From the NCBI RefSeq assembly GCF_000380565.1, contig NZ_AQYJ01000021.1, forward strand, positions 1-64,000: a stretch of DNA of 64,000 nucleotides. The letters are read 5' to 3'. This stretch comes from Microbulbifer variabilis ATCC 700307. GTDB lineage: Bacteria; Pseudomonadota; Gammaproteobacteria; Pseudomonadales; Cellvibrionaceae. The notes beneath the pieces are model-generated. The model worked only from the letters and a program-made list of their open reading frames with translations. It had not been told where the DNA came from and did not search any database. Position 1 is the first letter of the stretch, and the number at the start of each line of letters is the position of its first letter. Below are positions 15,725 to 24,837 of the stretch, one piece after another. The position numbers and the translations under genes are program-made.

Positions 15725-16210
15725 TTATCGATTGTAGTGAACTGGTACTTCCAGGGTTTCTTTTACTTCCTCCATCACCACGTAACTGGTGCACTCCTGT
15801 ACTTCTGGCAGAGTCAGAAGAGTCTCACCGTAAAACTTGCGGTAGGCGCTCATATCCGCAACCCGTGCTTTGATCAGGTAGTCAAAATTGCCAGAGACCA
15901 GATAACACTCTTGTACTTCCGGTAGTGCGGCCACAGCGTTGCGGAACTCTTCAAATGCGTCCTGGGCGGACCGGTTCAGGCGAATCTGTACAAAAACCAC
16001 CAGGGCGGCATCCAGGAATTCTGGATTGATCAGGGCAGTGTATCCTTGGATAACGCCATCATTCTCCAGTCGTTTTACCCGTTCAACACAGGGGGTAGCA
16101 GTTAAACCCACTTGTCGGGCGAGTTCAGCATAGCTGGTACGGCCATTTTTTTGCAGGACTCGCAGGATATTGCGGTCCACGGTATTGAGTTCTTCCGCGC
16201 GCTTGCGCAT
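15725..16210 (-). CDS. lrp: Leucine-responsive regulatory protein Lrp/AsnC family
   Basis: 161 residues. An N-terminal winged helix-turn-helix (LNTVDRNILRVLQKNGRTSY at residues 8-27, then LTATPCVERVKRLENDGVI) precedes the RAM effector-binding domain (from about residue 65) with the Lrp-like LVSGNFDYLIKARV. Lrp proteins are octamers or dimers that bind leucine or alanine and act on amino-acid genes. It is divergent from alanine dehydrogenase across 198 bp, which suggests direct control of ald, as seen for AldR/Lrp pairs elsewhere. Ribosome-binding site AGAGGT lies just before the ATG. Confidence 0.95.
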   Translation of the reverse strand: MRKRAEELNTVDRNILRVLQKNGRTSYAELARQVGLTATPCVERVKRLENDGVIQGYTALINPEFLDAALVVFVQIRLNRSAQDAFEEFRNAVAALPEVQECYLVSGNFDYLIKARVADMSAYRKFYGETLLTLPEVQECTSYVVMEEVKETLEVPVHYNR

Positions 16211-16408
16211 ACCTCTGTCTCCTGGATAGATGATCAGCTCAAAAATCGGACTATCGACTAGGTTTAATAGTGGATTCCACTAGTTTGATAAAAAATCTTA
16301 TAGAAATCCACTTTAGGGGTGGCCTTATACTGGGGAAAACACAGAAATTAGGTGTGGCTTTGTCTATGCGCAAAGATTGCGCCAGATACAGAGATTGAGG
16401 AGCAGAAA
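16211..16408. promoter_or_regulatory. lrp-ald divergent control region
   Basis: 198 bp between divergently read lrp and ald. An AT-rich block with near-palindromic pieces (GTGGATTCCAC at 16271-16281, and GAAATCCACTTT near 16306) is a candidate Lrp-binding area. No operator can be fixed from the sequence alone. Confidence 0.5.
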
Positions 16409-17554
16409 ATGTTGATTGGCGTCCCTAAAGAGATCAAAAACCACGAGTATCGTATTGGCCTGACGCCGTCGAGTGTTCGCGAACTGGTTGGCCACGGTCA
16501 TCAGGTAATCGTACAGAAAGATGGCGGTGCAGCTATTGGCTTTACCGATGAAATGTACGAGCAGGCCGGTGCCAAGATTATTGATACTCCGGAAGAGATT
16601 TTTGCCACTGCCGATATGATCGTCAAGGTCAAAGAGCCGCAGCCGAATGAGTGCGAAATGCTGCGCCCTGGGCAGGTTCTTTACACTTACCTCCACCTGG
16701 CTCCAGACCCCAAGCAAACCGAGCTGTTGGTGAAATCCGGTGCAACCTGCATCGCTTATGAAACTGTTACCGACCGCTTTGGTGGTCTGCCGCTGTTGGC
16801 GCCGATGTCTGAAGTGGCTGGTCGTATGTCTGTACAATGTGGCGCCCACCACCTGGAAAAAGCTCAAGGCGGCCTTGGAGTATTGCTCGGTGGTGTACCC
16901 GGTGTAGCCCCCGCGAAAGTCCTGATTATCGGTGGTGGTGTTGTTGGTACCAATGCAGCCAAGATGGCCCTGGGTATGGGTGCTGATGTAACCATCCTGG
17001 ATCGCTCACTGCCACGTCTGCGTCAGCTGGATGACATCTTCGGTGGCGCTGTGCGCACCGAATACTCCACAAACGACGCTATTGAAAAGCACGCGCTGGA
17101 AGCGGACCTGGTTGTGGGTGCAGTATTGATTCCGGGCGCTGCGGCTCCCAAGCTGCTGACTCGCGACATCATCAGCCGCATGAAGAAGGGTGCTGTGGTT
17201 GTAGACGTGGCTATCGACCAAGGTGGTTGTTTTGAAACATCCAAAGCCACTACCCACCAAGAGCCTACTTATGTGGTAGATGGGGTAGTACATTACTGTG
17301 TAGCCAATATGCCCGGCGGTGTAGCCCGCACCTCCACCATGGCTCTGAACAACGCTACCCTGCCTTACGCCGTGGCCCTGGCAAACAAAGGTGCTAAGCA
17401 GGCGTTGCTGGATGATGCGAATCTTCTGGAAGGGCTGAATGTTCACGCTGGTATGGTGACCTACAAAGCTGTTGCCGATGTATTGGGCTATGAATTTGTG
17501 GATCCCAAGCTGGCTCTGCAAAAAGTAGCTGAGTCTGAAGAAGCTGTAGCCTGA
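16409..17554 (+). CDS. ald: Alanine dehydrogenase
   Basis: 381 residues from the ATG at 16409, with GAGGAG upstream; a longer in-frame reading from 16352 lacks support. The protein begins MLIGVPKEIKNHEYRIGLTP. It carries KVKEPQPNE, with the catalytic Lys near residue 75, and HLAP with the catalytic His near 96. The Rossmann motif GGGVVGTNAAKMALGMGA is near 174-191 and NMPGGVARTST near 300. It oxidises L-alanine to pyruvate and ammonia with NAD+, reversibly, and feeds alanine into central metabolism. Divergent lrp is the likely regulator. Two hairpins follow the gene. Confidence 0.97.
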   Translation: MLIGVPKEIKNHEYRIGLTPSSVRELVGHGHQVIVQKDGGAAIGFTDEMYEQAGAKIIDTPEEIFATADMIVKVKEPQPNECEMLRPGQVLYTYLHLAPDPKQTELLVKSGATCIAYETVTDRFGGLPLLAPMSEVAGRMSVQCGAHHLEKAQGGLGVLLGGVPGVAPAKVLIIGGGVVGTNAAKMALGMGADVTILDRSLPRLRQLDDIFGGAVRTEYSTNDAIEKHALEADLVVGAVLIPGAAAPKLLTRDIISRMKKGAVVVDVAIDQGGCFETSKATTHQEPTYVVDGVVHYCVANMPGGVARTSTMALNNATLPYAVALANKGAKQALLDDANLLEGLNVHAGMVTYKAVADVLGYEFVDPKLALQKVAESEEAVA

Positions 17555-17559
17555 TTGTT

Positions 17560-17580
17560 GGCGGCTGCTCAGCAGCCGCC
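17560..17580 (+). terminator. Perfect GC hairpin after ald
   Basis: GGCGGCTGCT and AGCAGCCGCC pair perfectly around one base, 5 nt after the ald stop, then TATTTAAAA. It probably works as terminator or transcript stabiliser. Confidence 0.65.
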
Positions 17581-17681
17581 TATTTAAAACGGGCTGCAAC
17601 GCGCTTGTTATTTGGGATTTTTTCCCGGAGCGCTCCTGGCGTTCCTCTCTGTGAGACCTGACAGTGGAAGCTGTCATTGAT

Positions 17682-17706
17682 AGCCGCGTGTCAACGCGGC
17701 TTTTTT
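17682..17706 (+). terminator. Intrinsic terminator downstream of ald
   Basis: AGCCGCG and CGCGGCT form a 7-bp stem around a 6-nt loop, followed by six T. This is a standard Rho-independent terminator on the plus strand and follows the first hairpin by about 100 bases. Confidence 0.85.
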
Positions 17707-17877
17707 ATTGCGAGTTTTATTTTCTGGGTTGGCTTACTGCTGCACTGATTTCCCTTAAAGTCAGTTGTTGGCGATAGCTCAGTATCAGAAGACAGGAAGG
17801 ACTTTACAGAACACTCCATCGGATTTAATCCCGCCTCTATCATTTTTTCTTCCCTGTGAAACGGCAGGATCTTCAAT

Positions 17878-19230
17878 TTACAGAAGCCAAACTTCAACCC
17901 GGCGATTTTTTACTTTGCCACTGGAGTTGTTCGATGCAATAGGTAGGTAAGCGCCGAAGCCCTGTACGGGAGCAGTGTTTATCTGGTGGTCGCGAAGTGC
18001 GGATCGCACAGTTACTGCACGCAGCTTGGATAGAATTACTGAACGTTCCGGGCTGGCTTTTTCGTCGCCAAATCCAATCAGTAGCAATCGGCGATCACGA
18101 TTTTGGGGTTTTTGCATATAGTTTGCGAGTCTTTGAATATCCTGCTGGGCTTTGTTGTCCAGAGACGCACTACCTTCAGAGAAACGGAAATTAATACTTA
18201 GTCGTTCTGCTTTTTCAGTCAGGGTCAAATACTCCACTGGGCCTTCCCTTAAGCTGCCAGGCTTTACACCAATTGGGGTCTGTGCAACAAACCCTGTGGC
18301 TTTTACCTGCTCTTGTCCCAGCTCACTTTGCACAAAACGTAGAAAATCATCAGCAGCTGGTTTGGCTGAATACACCGGTGTATATAAAAACAGGCGGCGT
18401 GATAGGGGATAATCTTCTGTCGCAACAGTTAAGTGTTCAGGTGCTTGAGGCAAAGTATCTTCATCGGAAACAGAGATTGCCTTGGATTGCCTTATTGATG
18501 CCAGCCCAACAAAGCCAATGCCGTTGGGGTCTGCGGCAACCAGGTCCGAGAGTTGATCATTGGATTCAAAGCGTTTTGCGCTGCCGGCGAGTGTGTGGCT
18601 TTTGCCAAGTACCAGATTCTTGAATGTATCCCAGGTGCCAGATTGATTATCACGGGCATAGACTTTGATTCGACCTTTGTTACCGCCGAGTTGGGACCAG
18701 TTGGTAATTCTGCCGGAGAAAATAGAGGCGATTTGTTGCAAGGTCAGTTTTTCGATGCGATTACCGGGATGCACAATAATTGCCAGGCCATCGATAGCAA
18801 TTACATGCTCTGCCCGGCTACTGCGCATGTCTCCAAGGCGGCTCAGAGATGATAATTCCGTATCCTTGATCGGTCTGGAAGCCATGGCAATATCTGCTTG
18901 AGACTGCTCAAGCCCTTTAAACCCAGTACTTGAACCATGCGCCGCTATATCAATGAAAACGGTGTTACTGCCAGTGTCTGCCTGTACGCGAAGTTCATTG
19001 GGAGTGTTCAAGGGGATTACGCGAATATTTCTGGCGCTTTTTGCGGAGAGGTAATCGCGAATCAAGTTGGGTGCCAGCTGTGCACCGATGGTGTTGGATC
19101 CGTGTAAGGTAAACAACAGGCCCGAAGTGCTCGAGTCGAAAGGAGGCAGCTCAGCTGCAGCCGCCGAGGTGAGTATAGGCCCCAGTAAAAGTGATAAGGT
19201 GAAACATAGCCGGTGAAGGAACAGGTACAT
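17878..19230 (-). CDS. PstS-like substrate-binding protein fused to OmpA C-terminal domain
   Basis: 450 residues with a signal peptide (cleavage near residue 26, AAAA). Residues about 40-320 form a phosphate-binding-protein-like domain: LHGSNTIGAQLAPNLIRDYL near 42-61, then GLAIIVHPGNRIEKLTLQQI and SGTWDTFKNLV. About 340-450 form an OmpA/MotB peptidoglycan-binding domain (FRFSEGSASLDNKAQQDIQR, then GFGAYLPIASN and a final NRRVEVWLL). The fusion suggests a ligand sensor or scavenger tethered to the cell wall rather than a transporter partner, since no pstCAB genes are near. Such fusions are known in gammaproteobacteria; the ligand here is unknown. It is a lone gene with a 250-bp upstream region. 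Confidence 0.9.
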   Translation of the reverse strand: MYLFLHRLCFTLSLLLGPILTSAAAAELPPFDSSTSGLLFTLHGSNTIGAQLAPNLIRDYLSAKSARNIRVIPLNTPNELRVQADTGSNTVFIDIAAHGSSTGFKGLEQSQADIAMASRPIKDTELSSLSRLGDMRSSRAEHVIAIDGLAIIVHPGNRIEKLTLQQIASIFSGRITNWSQLGGNKGRIKVYARDNQSGTWDTFKNLVLGKSHTLAGSAKRFESNDQLSDLVAADPNGIGFVGLASIRQSKAISVSDEDTLPQAPEHLTVATEDYPLSRRLFLYTPVYSAKPAADDFLRFVQSELGQEQVKATGFVAQTPIGVKPGSLREGPVEYLTLTEKAERLSINFRFSEGSASLDNKAQQDIQRLANYMQKPQNRDRRLLLIGFGDEKASPERSVILSKLRAVTVRSALRDHQINTAPVQGFGAYLPIASNNSSGKVKNRRVEVWLL

Positions 19231-19480
19231 AAAAACTCGCCCATAGGGAAGAAAAACGAGGCCGCAAAATATGTCTTATTTATTACAAAATGATGAAATC
19301 TTGATGAATAAAACGTGCAAATGTCTCACTATCCGCTGTAGGAGTGATTCGCATTAAATGATCGAGTGGAAATTTGAAGCTGTGAGGTAGGAGAGATTAA
19401 GGCTTTGTAATAGAGGTGGCTCGGGTGTAAGAGGCTGCTTAATTTTTTTTACAACCCCTTTTCCGTTCGGTTGTGTATGC

Positions 19481-20197
19481 TCAGCGGGCGGGGAAAAGCC
19501 GACTTACCAATACTGGCAGCGCGGTTTCCACGCGCAGAATACGCGCTCCCAAATGTACCGAGTGGAAACCGGCCTCCTTTAGCTTTTCAACTTCGTAGGG
19601 GATAAAGCCTCCCTCAGGGCCAATCGCAAGCGTTGTTGTCTTATCGATATCAACGGGACAGGCATCGCCACCTACCGGGTGAGCTACCAATTTTAATGTA
19701 TTGGCGGATAGCTCGGGTAGCTCATCCTCCACAAACGGTTTGAAGCGCTTGCGCAAGATGATTTCCGGCATCTGAGTATCAACAGCCTGCTCAAGGCCTA
19801 ACAGGCACTGTTCGAATAGTTTATCCGGTTCCAGCCAGGGTGTTTGCCAATAGGACTTTTCTACACGATAGCTATTCAGGAGAACCAGCTTTTTTACGCC
19901 TAGGGCAGTGATATGCTGAATAATCCGCTTCAACATTTTAGGGCGCGGCAATGCCAGAACCAGCGTAAGTGGTAGTGGTGGTGGAGGGCTGTTTTGTAAC
20001 TCCACCCTTAACTCTACTTGTTGATCAGTAAGAAAAGTGATTTCACCAAAACCAATCTTGCCATTGAGTAACCCAACACGCAGTTGCTGCCCCGGTGCAG
20101 CTCGATGGACTTGGATAATATGCTCCAACCTGCGGCCTGAGAGGCGTACATGTGTTGAGTCGAAGAAATCAGTTTCCCGTAAAACAATCAGGTTCAA
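19481..20197 (-). CDS. rsmE: 16S rRNA (uracil1498-N3)-methyltransferase RsmE
   Basis: 238 residues. An N-terminal PUA-like part (RLEHIIQVHRAAPGQQLRVG) precedes a SPOUT methyltransferase domain with the knot motifs LAIGPEGGF (near residue 190) and LGARILRVETALPVL near the end. It methylates U1498 of 16S rRNA using SAM. The start is a TTG at 20197: an in-frame TAG lies three codons upstream and there is no ATG nearby, so a non-ATG start is forced. The gene lies 48 nt downstream of the PTPS-like gene stop, on the same strand, so they may be co-transcribed. Confidence 0.95.
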   Translation of the reverse strand: MNLIVLRETDFFDSTHVRLSGRRLEHIIQVHRAAPGQQLRVGLLNGKIGFGEITFLTDQQVELRVELQNSPPPPLPLTLVLALPRPKMLKRIIQHITALGVKKLVLLNSYRVEKSYWQTPWLEPDKLFEQCLLGLEQAVDTQMPEIILRKRFKPFVEDELPELSANTLKLVAHPVGGDACPVDIDKTTTLAIGPEGGFIPYEVEKLKEAGFHSVHLGARILRVETALPVLVSRLFPAR

Positions 20198-20245
20198 AAT
20201 CCGCTAACCTTTGCTGGGCCCAGGGAATAATTTATGCGCAAAAGC

Positions 20246-21088
20246 TTATTGCTTGGCGGAGGCTATAGCCCCTTTACCCAAGCCTTCATAAGCGCGAACG
20301 GTGATTTCTTTTCCAGGCAAATCTTTGGCCAGGGTATTGGCAATATATTGAGCCAGTTGCTCCACGGTAGTATCGCAGTTGATCACCTCGCAACAGCGCA
20401 CAGGAATCTCCAGAGTGAAATTGCCCTGCTGAGCCCGATAAGCGAAGCTCAGGGTTTTCTCGCCCTCCTCAATTAAATCTTCGCGGGTTCCTATATAGAT
20501 GTCTTCCCAGCGTTTTGCCCATTGTTGCTCCAGCTGCTTGTCGCGCTCTCCAGCAGAATAAATCTGGATGCGGGATCGATGGCCATGGGCAATTCGCTGG
20601 CAATTGCCATCGTGTTTTTTTAGCCCATGGCTGTAGTGGTAGAAGGCATCTTCTATTTTTTCATCTTCAAAAGAGAGCTTGAGTTGCTCGACACTGGTCG
20701 GAAAGGAGCTGGCCAGCTGCTTTACACTCCAGTTTGCAACGGTGTCTCTATTAACAGTGTCAGCTTCGACTAGAGCGAAAGCCTGCTCGGGCCCGGATAC
20801 GGCAATTTGCTCGCCATTTGCCAGCTGCCAACTGAGTGAAATTAGCTCGCCTTCATTAGTAAGTGTCAGGCCTGGGGCCTTGGTGGGCACTAAAAGGCGG
20901 TGGTCAAGTTGATCATCCAGCCAATGGCGTAGAGTCTTTTTAACGATACCAAAGTCACAAACCATACCCTGGTGATCCAGGGTGCCCTCAAGGGCAGCAT
21001 TGGCCAGCCATGTCTCTCCTACCAACCCGCGTTCATGGTCCAGGTAGCTGAAGTCAACATTGGTCAAATTATCGACAAAAAGGTGCAT
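20246..21088 (-). CDS. Two-domain 6-pyruvoyltetrahydropterin synthase / QueD-like protein
   Basis: 280 residues, about twice the length of QueD, made of two PTPS-like halves. The N-terminal half keeps the GMVCDFGIVK strand and the catalytic-type LDHRLL near residues 61-66 but lacks the zinc-binding HGH. The C-terminal half carries SHGLKKHDGNCQRIAHGH near 154-171, which supplies a Cys and the His zinc ligands, but lacks the LDH segment. The active site may thus be built from both halves. QueD makes 6-carboxytetrahydropterin for queuosine; PTPS makes a biopterin precursor. Which reaction occurs here is open. A pterin-4a-carbinolamine dehydratase gene lies at 44136. Confidence 0.85.
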   Translation of the reverse strand: MHLFVDNLTNVDFSYLDHERGLVGETWLANAALEGTLDHQGMVCDFGIVKKTLRHWLDDQLDHRLLVPTKAPGLTLTNEGELISLSWQLANGEQIAVSGPEQAFALVEADTVNRDTVANWSVKQLASSFPTSVEQLKLSFEDEKIEDAFYHYSHGLKKHDGNCQRIAHGHRSRIQIYSAGERDKQLEQQWAKRWEDIYIGTREDLIEEGEKTLSFAYRAQQGNFTLEIPVRCCEVINCDTTVEQLAQYIANTLAKDLPGKEITVRAYEGLGKGAIASAKQ

Positions 21089-21169
21089 GAGTAACTCTAT
21101 TGAAGGGGTAAAATACTAGACGTCTATTATAACCTGTTAATAGGGCTGGAACTTGCGCCTTTATGCCTC

Positions 21170-21175
21170 TATAAT
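21170..21175 (+). promoter_or_regulatory. -10 box of 4.5S RNA promoter
   Basis: A perfect TATAAT at 21170-21175 lies about 35 bp upstream of the mature SRP RNA 5' arm. A weaker -35 candidate (CTGGAA, 21146-21151) is 18 bp further up. The GC-rich stretch after it is typical of stable-RNA promoters. Confidence 0.55.
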
Positions 21176-21208
21176 CGCGCCCTCTTCGGATGCACCGAAG
21201 ATCGTTGT

Positions 21209-21319
<111 letters not shown>

Positions 21320-21565
21320 TCCATCTTCTCAGTCTTTCCCTTCTATTTTCTTTTAGATCTTCTTTCCCCGTTGCGAAGTAAGCTTCTTGAGACCTCGCGA
21401 ACTGATTGGTTTTGAGCCGTATTTTCCCCCGGAAAATCTGCAAAAAAAGGTATTTTGTGTCGAACTGGGCTTTCAAATTGCGCCTGACGTCGATGACAAT
21501 ATGAAGCTTATGCTATAAACGGCGTCAGTTATAACCAGGCCCAATAATGATTATCTGAGGGGAAG

Positions 21566-23428
21566 ATGAAGAAAATTGCTTTCGCCATCGCCACTACGGT
21601 GGCGCTGTCTGCTTGCGACGATGGCCAACAGGCTCCGAAAAATATTGATGTGGCTCAGGCTACTGCAGAAAGTCCGGCGGCAGAACAAGGCCAGCTGACA
21701 GCCAAAGATGCCCAGGCGTTCCTGGATGGCGCCCAGGCGCGCCTGGAAAAAATGGCCCAGGAGATGAGCCATGCAGCCTGGTTGGCCTCGACTTACATCA
21801 ATATGGACTCCCAGTACGTTGAAGCGCTCGCCAGTGAGCGTTACACGACCCTGGCCGTGGAACTGGCCTCCGAAGCAGCTAAGTTCAATAACTTGGAACT
21901 GGATGCAGATACCCGCCGCAAGCTGACTATGTTGAAGCAGGGCTTGGTATTCCCCGCTCCGAAGGATCCGGCATTAACTTCCGAATTGGCTCAAATCGGC
22001 TCGAAGATGCAGGGTATGTATGGCGCTGGCAAATACTGCCGTGAGGAGTCGGGGGATGAGAAGTGCTATACCCTGACCGAAATGGGTCAGATGATGGCCA
22101 CCAATCGCGACCCTGAACTACTCAAGGATCTTTGGGTCGGTTGGCGCAAAGTCTCTCCTCCAATGAAGCCACTTTATGAGCGCCAGGTTGAGATCGGCAA
22201 CGCCGGTACCAAAGAGCTGGGCTATGACAACTTGAGTGTTTTCTGGCGCTCCAAGTACGATATGAAACCGGATGCTTTCGCAGCTGATATGGATACGCAG
22301 TGGAATAAGGTGAAGCCTTTGTATGAGGCTCTGCATTGCCATGTGCGTGCCAAGCTGAATGAGCATTATGGCGATGAGGTTGCACCTGCCCAGGGCAAAA
22401 TTCCGGCACATTTGCTCGGTAACATGTGGGCTCAGGAATGGGGCAATATCTATGAATTGGTTAAAGACGAGGACATGCAAGCGCCTTATGACCTGACTCA
22501 GCTCGTTGTTGACTCTGGCATGAGCGAGAAGGATATGGTGAAGGTGGGTGAGAAGTTCTTCACCTCTCTTGGCTTTGAGCCGCTACCTGATACTTTCTGG
22601 GAGCGCTCACAGTTCACCCAGCCCCAGGATCGGGATGTGGTATGTCATGCCAGTGCCTGGAATATGGATGGTCAGGATGACATTCGTATCAAGATGTGTA
22701 TCAACAAGACTGGTGAAGACCTGGTTACAATCCATCATGAATTGGGCCATAACTTCTACCAGCGCATCTATAAGGACCAGCCTTTCCTCTACAAAGAGGG
22801 TGCCAATGATGGTTTCCATGAAGCTGTTGGCGACACTATCGCGCTATCTATTACCCCGAAGTACCTTAAAGAAATCGGCTTGATGAATGAGGTGCCGGAC
22901 GAGAGTAAGGATATTGGCTACCTGATGCAGCAGGCGCTGGATAAGATTGCCTTCCTGCCTTTTGGTTTGTTGGTAGATAAATGGCGTTGGCAGGTATTTA
23001 ATGGCGAAGTGCAGCCTTCCGATTACAACAAGGCATGGTGGAAATTGCGTGAGGAATACCAGGGTATTGAAGCTCCAGTAGAGCGCACCGAAGCGAATTT
23101 TGACCCGGGTGCCAAGTACCACATTCCAGGTAATACGCCTTATGCCCGCTACTTCCTTGCGCGTATTCAGCAGTTCCAGTTCCATCGTGCACTCTGTGAG
23201 GCCGCTGGTGAAACCGGGCCGCTGCATCGTTGCTCTATTTACAAAAATGATGAAGCGGGCGAGAAGTTGCGCACCATGTTGGCTATGGGTGCAAGCAAGC
23301 CCTGGCCCGATGCAATGGAAGCTCTGACTGGCCAGCGCGATCTGGATGCCTCGGCAATTATCGATTACTTCCAGCCTTTGATGGCCTATCTGGAAGAGCA
23401 AAACCAGGGGCGTCAGTGCGGCTGGTAA
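21566..23428 (+). CDS. M2 family peptidyl-dipeptidase (ACE-like) lipoprotein
   Basis: 620 residues. Lipobox LSAC with Cys17, then Asp-Asp; Asp at +2 predicts retention on the inner membrane facing the periplasm. The zinc site is IHHELGHNF with HELGH at 391-395 and the third ligand Glu in HEAVGD (E419). The domain spans most of the protein (from about residue 50) and matches bacterial angiotensin-converting-enzyme homologues, which release C-terminal dipeptides from oligopeptides. The length is normal. Ribosome-binding site GAGGGGA lies upstream of the ATG. A strong hairpin terminator follows. Confidence 0.95.
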   Translation: MKKIAFAIATTVALSACDDGQQAPKNIDVAQATAESPAAEQGQLTAKDAQAFLDGAQARLEKMAQEMSHAAWLASTYINMDSQYVEALASERYTTLAVELASEAAKFNNLELDADTRRKLTMLKQGLVFPAPKDPALTSELAQIGSKMQGMYGAGKYCREESGDEKCYTLTEMGQMMATNRDPELLKDLWVGWRKVSPPMKPLYERQVEIGNAGTKELGYDNLSVFWRSKYDMKPDAFAADMDTQWNKVKPLYEALHCHVRAKLNEHYGDEVAPAQGKIPAHLLGNMWAQEWGNIYELVKDEDMQAPYDLTQLVVDSGMSEKDMVKVGEKFFTSLGFEPLPDTFWERSQFTQPQDRDVVCHASAWNMDGQDDIRIKMCINKTGEDLVTIHHELGHNFYQRIYKDQPFLYKEGANDGFHEAVGDTIALSITPKYLKEIGLMNEVPDESKDIGYLMQQALDKIAFLPFGLLVDKWRWQVFNGEVQPSDYNKAWWKLREEYQGIEAPVERTEANFDPGAKYHIPGNTPYARYFLARIQQFQFHRALCEAAGETGPLHRCSIYKNDEAGEKLRTMLAMGASKPWPDAMEALTGQRDLDASAIIDYFQPLMAYLEEQNQGRQCGW

Positions 23429-23465
23429 TCTGCTGGTTATCCAATAGCGTATTAGCGCACTAATT

Positions 23466-23491
23466 AAGAAAGGGGGGCTCCCCCCTTTCTT
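23466..23491 (+). terminator. Hairpin terminator after M2 peptidase
   Basis: AAGAAAGGGGGG and CCCCCCTTTCTT form a 12-bp perfect stem with a 2-nt gap, followed by ATTGTT. The symmetry would also serve the convergent PilJ-like gene. Confidence 0.85.
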
Positions 23492-23552
23492 ATTGTTCCG
23501 ATGGTTTCTTCAAAGCTTTTCTGGAGTATTCTTCCAATTGCATCCTCTGTTC

Positions 23553-24332
23553 TTATAAAGTTGTGCTTGAATCCAATAATTTGGCATACAGCTGAGTAAT
23601 CACATTCATATTGCGCAGCATTAGATCGGTAGTGCCTGTAATTACTTGAATCTGGCGCTTCTCAGATATTTTCATCTCTCCTTCGAACCCGCGACTGGCG
23701 TAATTTAGGTGATCCTGAGCTTTGCGCAGATTGTGGGTGATTTCGGGTGTGTTGAGTGGGCTTTCCAGAAGCTGGTTAAGGCGGTTGGAGTACTCGGAAA
23801 GATCCTGTTGCAGACCGCTACTGGCATTATCTTGGGAAATTTCCCAGAGTTTAGCAGCATAGTTTTTGGCTATGCGCTGGGAGAGCATGCGTTGCCGACC
23901 TGCGATGTTAATTAACTCAGCGCTATTATGCGGTGCAAGTTGCTGGAGCTTCACAACATAAGCATGGGTTTCAGACAGGAGTTCATCACTCCGTTCAAAC
24001 AGCTTAGTAGCGCTTTCCTTGCTGGTGGGTTGGAGGGCGATTTTTTCAAATTTTTCCCACTCCTTTTGCACTTTTATTAATTGGGTTTCGATTTTTTCCG
24101 CGCCCTGAAAGTTACTTAGTTTTTCGTGGTTTCGCTTGAACTCCTGGAGGGACCTTGAAAAGACTTTTTTGTGGCGCTCCGCACTGGGCTGTATTCCGCG
24201 GAGGATATACGTCTGGGTGATACGCTGAGACAGCATCCGCTGTCGGCCAGCTATATTGATGGCATCTCCCATGGTGAAGGCCGAGATATCGAAGCTTAAG
24301 AATAACAAGAAAAATACTGCTATTAACTTCAT
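23553..24332 (-). CDS. Secreted protein with two PilJ/NarX N-terminal-type domains
   Basis: 259 residues, a signal peptide (about 1-18) and no other membrane segment. The phrase INIAGRQRMLSQRI occurs twice (near residues 26-39 and 141-154). It is the hallmark of the type IV pili methyl-accepting chemotaxis N-terminal domain (PilJ_N), also found in NarX/NarQ sensors, where it is helical and binds ligand. Here two copies form a free periplasmic protein without a signalling domain. It could be a soluble ligand-binding partner of a sensor, but no partner is adjacent. A coiled-coil region (about 45-110) fits helical bundles. Confidence 0.88.
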   Translation of the reverse strand: MKLIAVFFLLFLSFDISAFTMGDAINIAGRQRMLSQRITQTYILRGIQPSAERHKKVFSRSLQEFKRNHEKLSNFQGAEKIETQLIKVQKEWEKFEKIALQPTSKESATKLFERSDELLSETHAYVVKLQQLAPHNSAELINIAGRQRMLSQRIAKNYAAKLWEISQDNASSGLQQDLSEYSNRLNQLLESPLNTPEITHNLRKAQDHLNYASRGFEGEMKISEKRQIQVITGTTDLMLRNMNVITQLYAKLLDSSTTL

Positions 24333-24837
24333 GATTTTACTCTTGTTGCTTGGTTGTTTTCGGTTTTGATTTTTGTTTGATCGGGCTGGTGCCGGGGTAT
24401 AGATCCGGTACTGCTGCCAGTGGTGCTCGGTTCGCCTAAACTTCTAGTGCCCTCAGTAGGTTGTTCATTGCAATCGGGTTCAAGGTGGAATTTCAGTTGT
24501 TACTATTTTGCTTGCTCCCTGTTCCAGGTCATGGTCACAACAAAGAAAGAGGGGTGGTTCTAGTGGCCGCTTTTTGTTGAGAGTCATTGGTAGAATTTAA
24601 TCGACAAGCAAAATTGTTGGCGTTGGATTTTTGGGTTAGACAGAGATTTGAATTTAATTAACTTGAGGGGTGTTTATAGCAAATTTGCCTGGATGGTTAT
24701 CTACCCCCTTTTTTTAAGGTCGGGGCTGTGGTGGTATAGGCAAGGCTTTGGGGGCTTGAAGCGGGTGTCTTTTGTTGGTCTGTAAACAAAAAAGGCCCTA
24801 CCGGAGGTAGAGCCTTTTTTTCGTGGGGACTTGCTAA
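24333..24837. other. Intergenic region, FadL terminator only
   Basis: About 500 bases with no supported gene. It holds the upstream region of the PilJ-like gene and, at its right end, the terminator of the FadL gene. Confidence 0.6.
24791..24818 (-). terminator. Intrinsic terminator of FadL gene
   Basis: Read on the minus strand, AGGCTCTACC and GGTAGGGCCT pair and are followed by a run of T, 20 nt after the FadL stop. Confidence 0.85.

Noticed and set aside
17006..17677. 223-aa minus-strand frame opposite ald
   Set aside because: Antisense to the conserved ald gene and its terminator; no family match.
17691..17897. 68-aa minus-strand frame
   Set aside because: Overlaps the end of the PstS-OmpA gene and a terminator, with no ribosome-binding site or motif.
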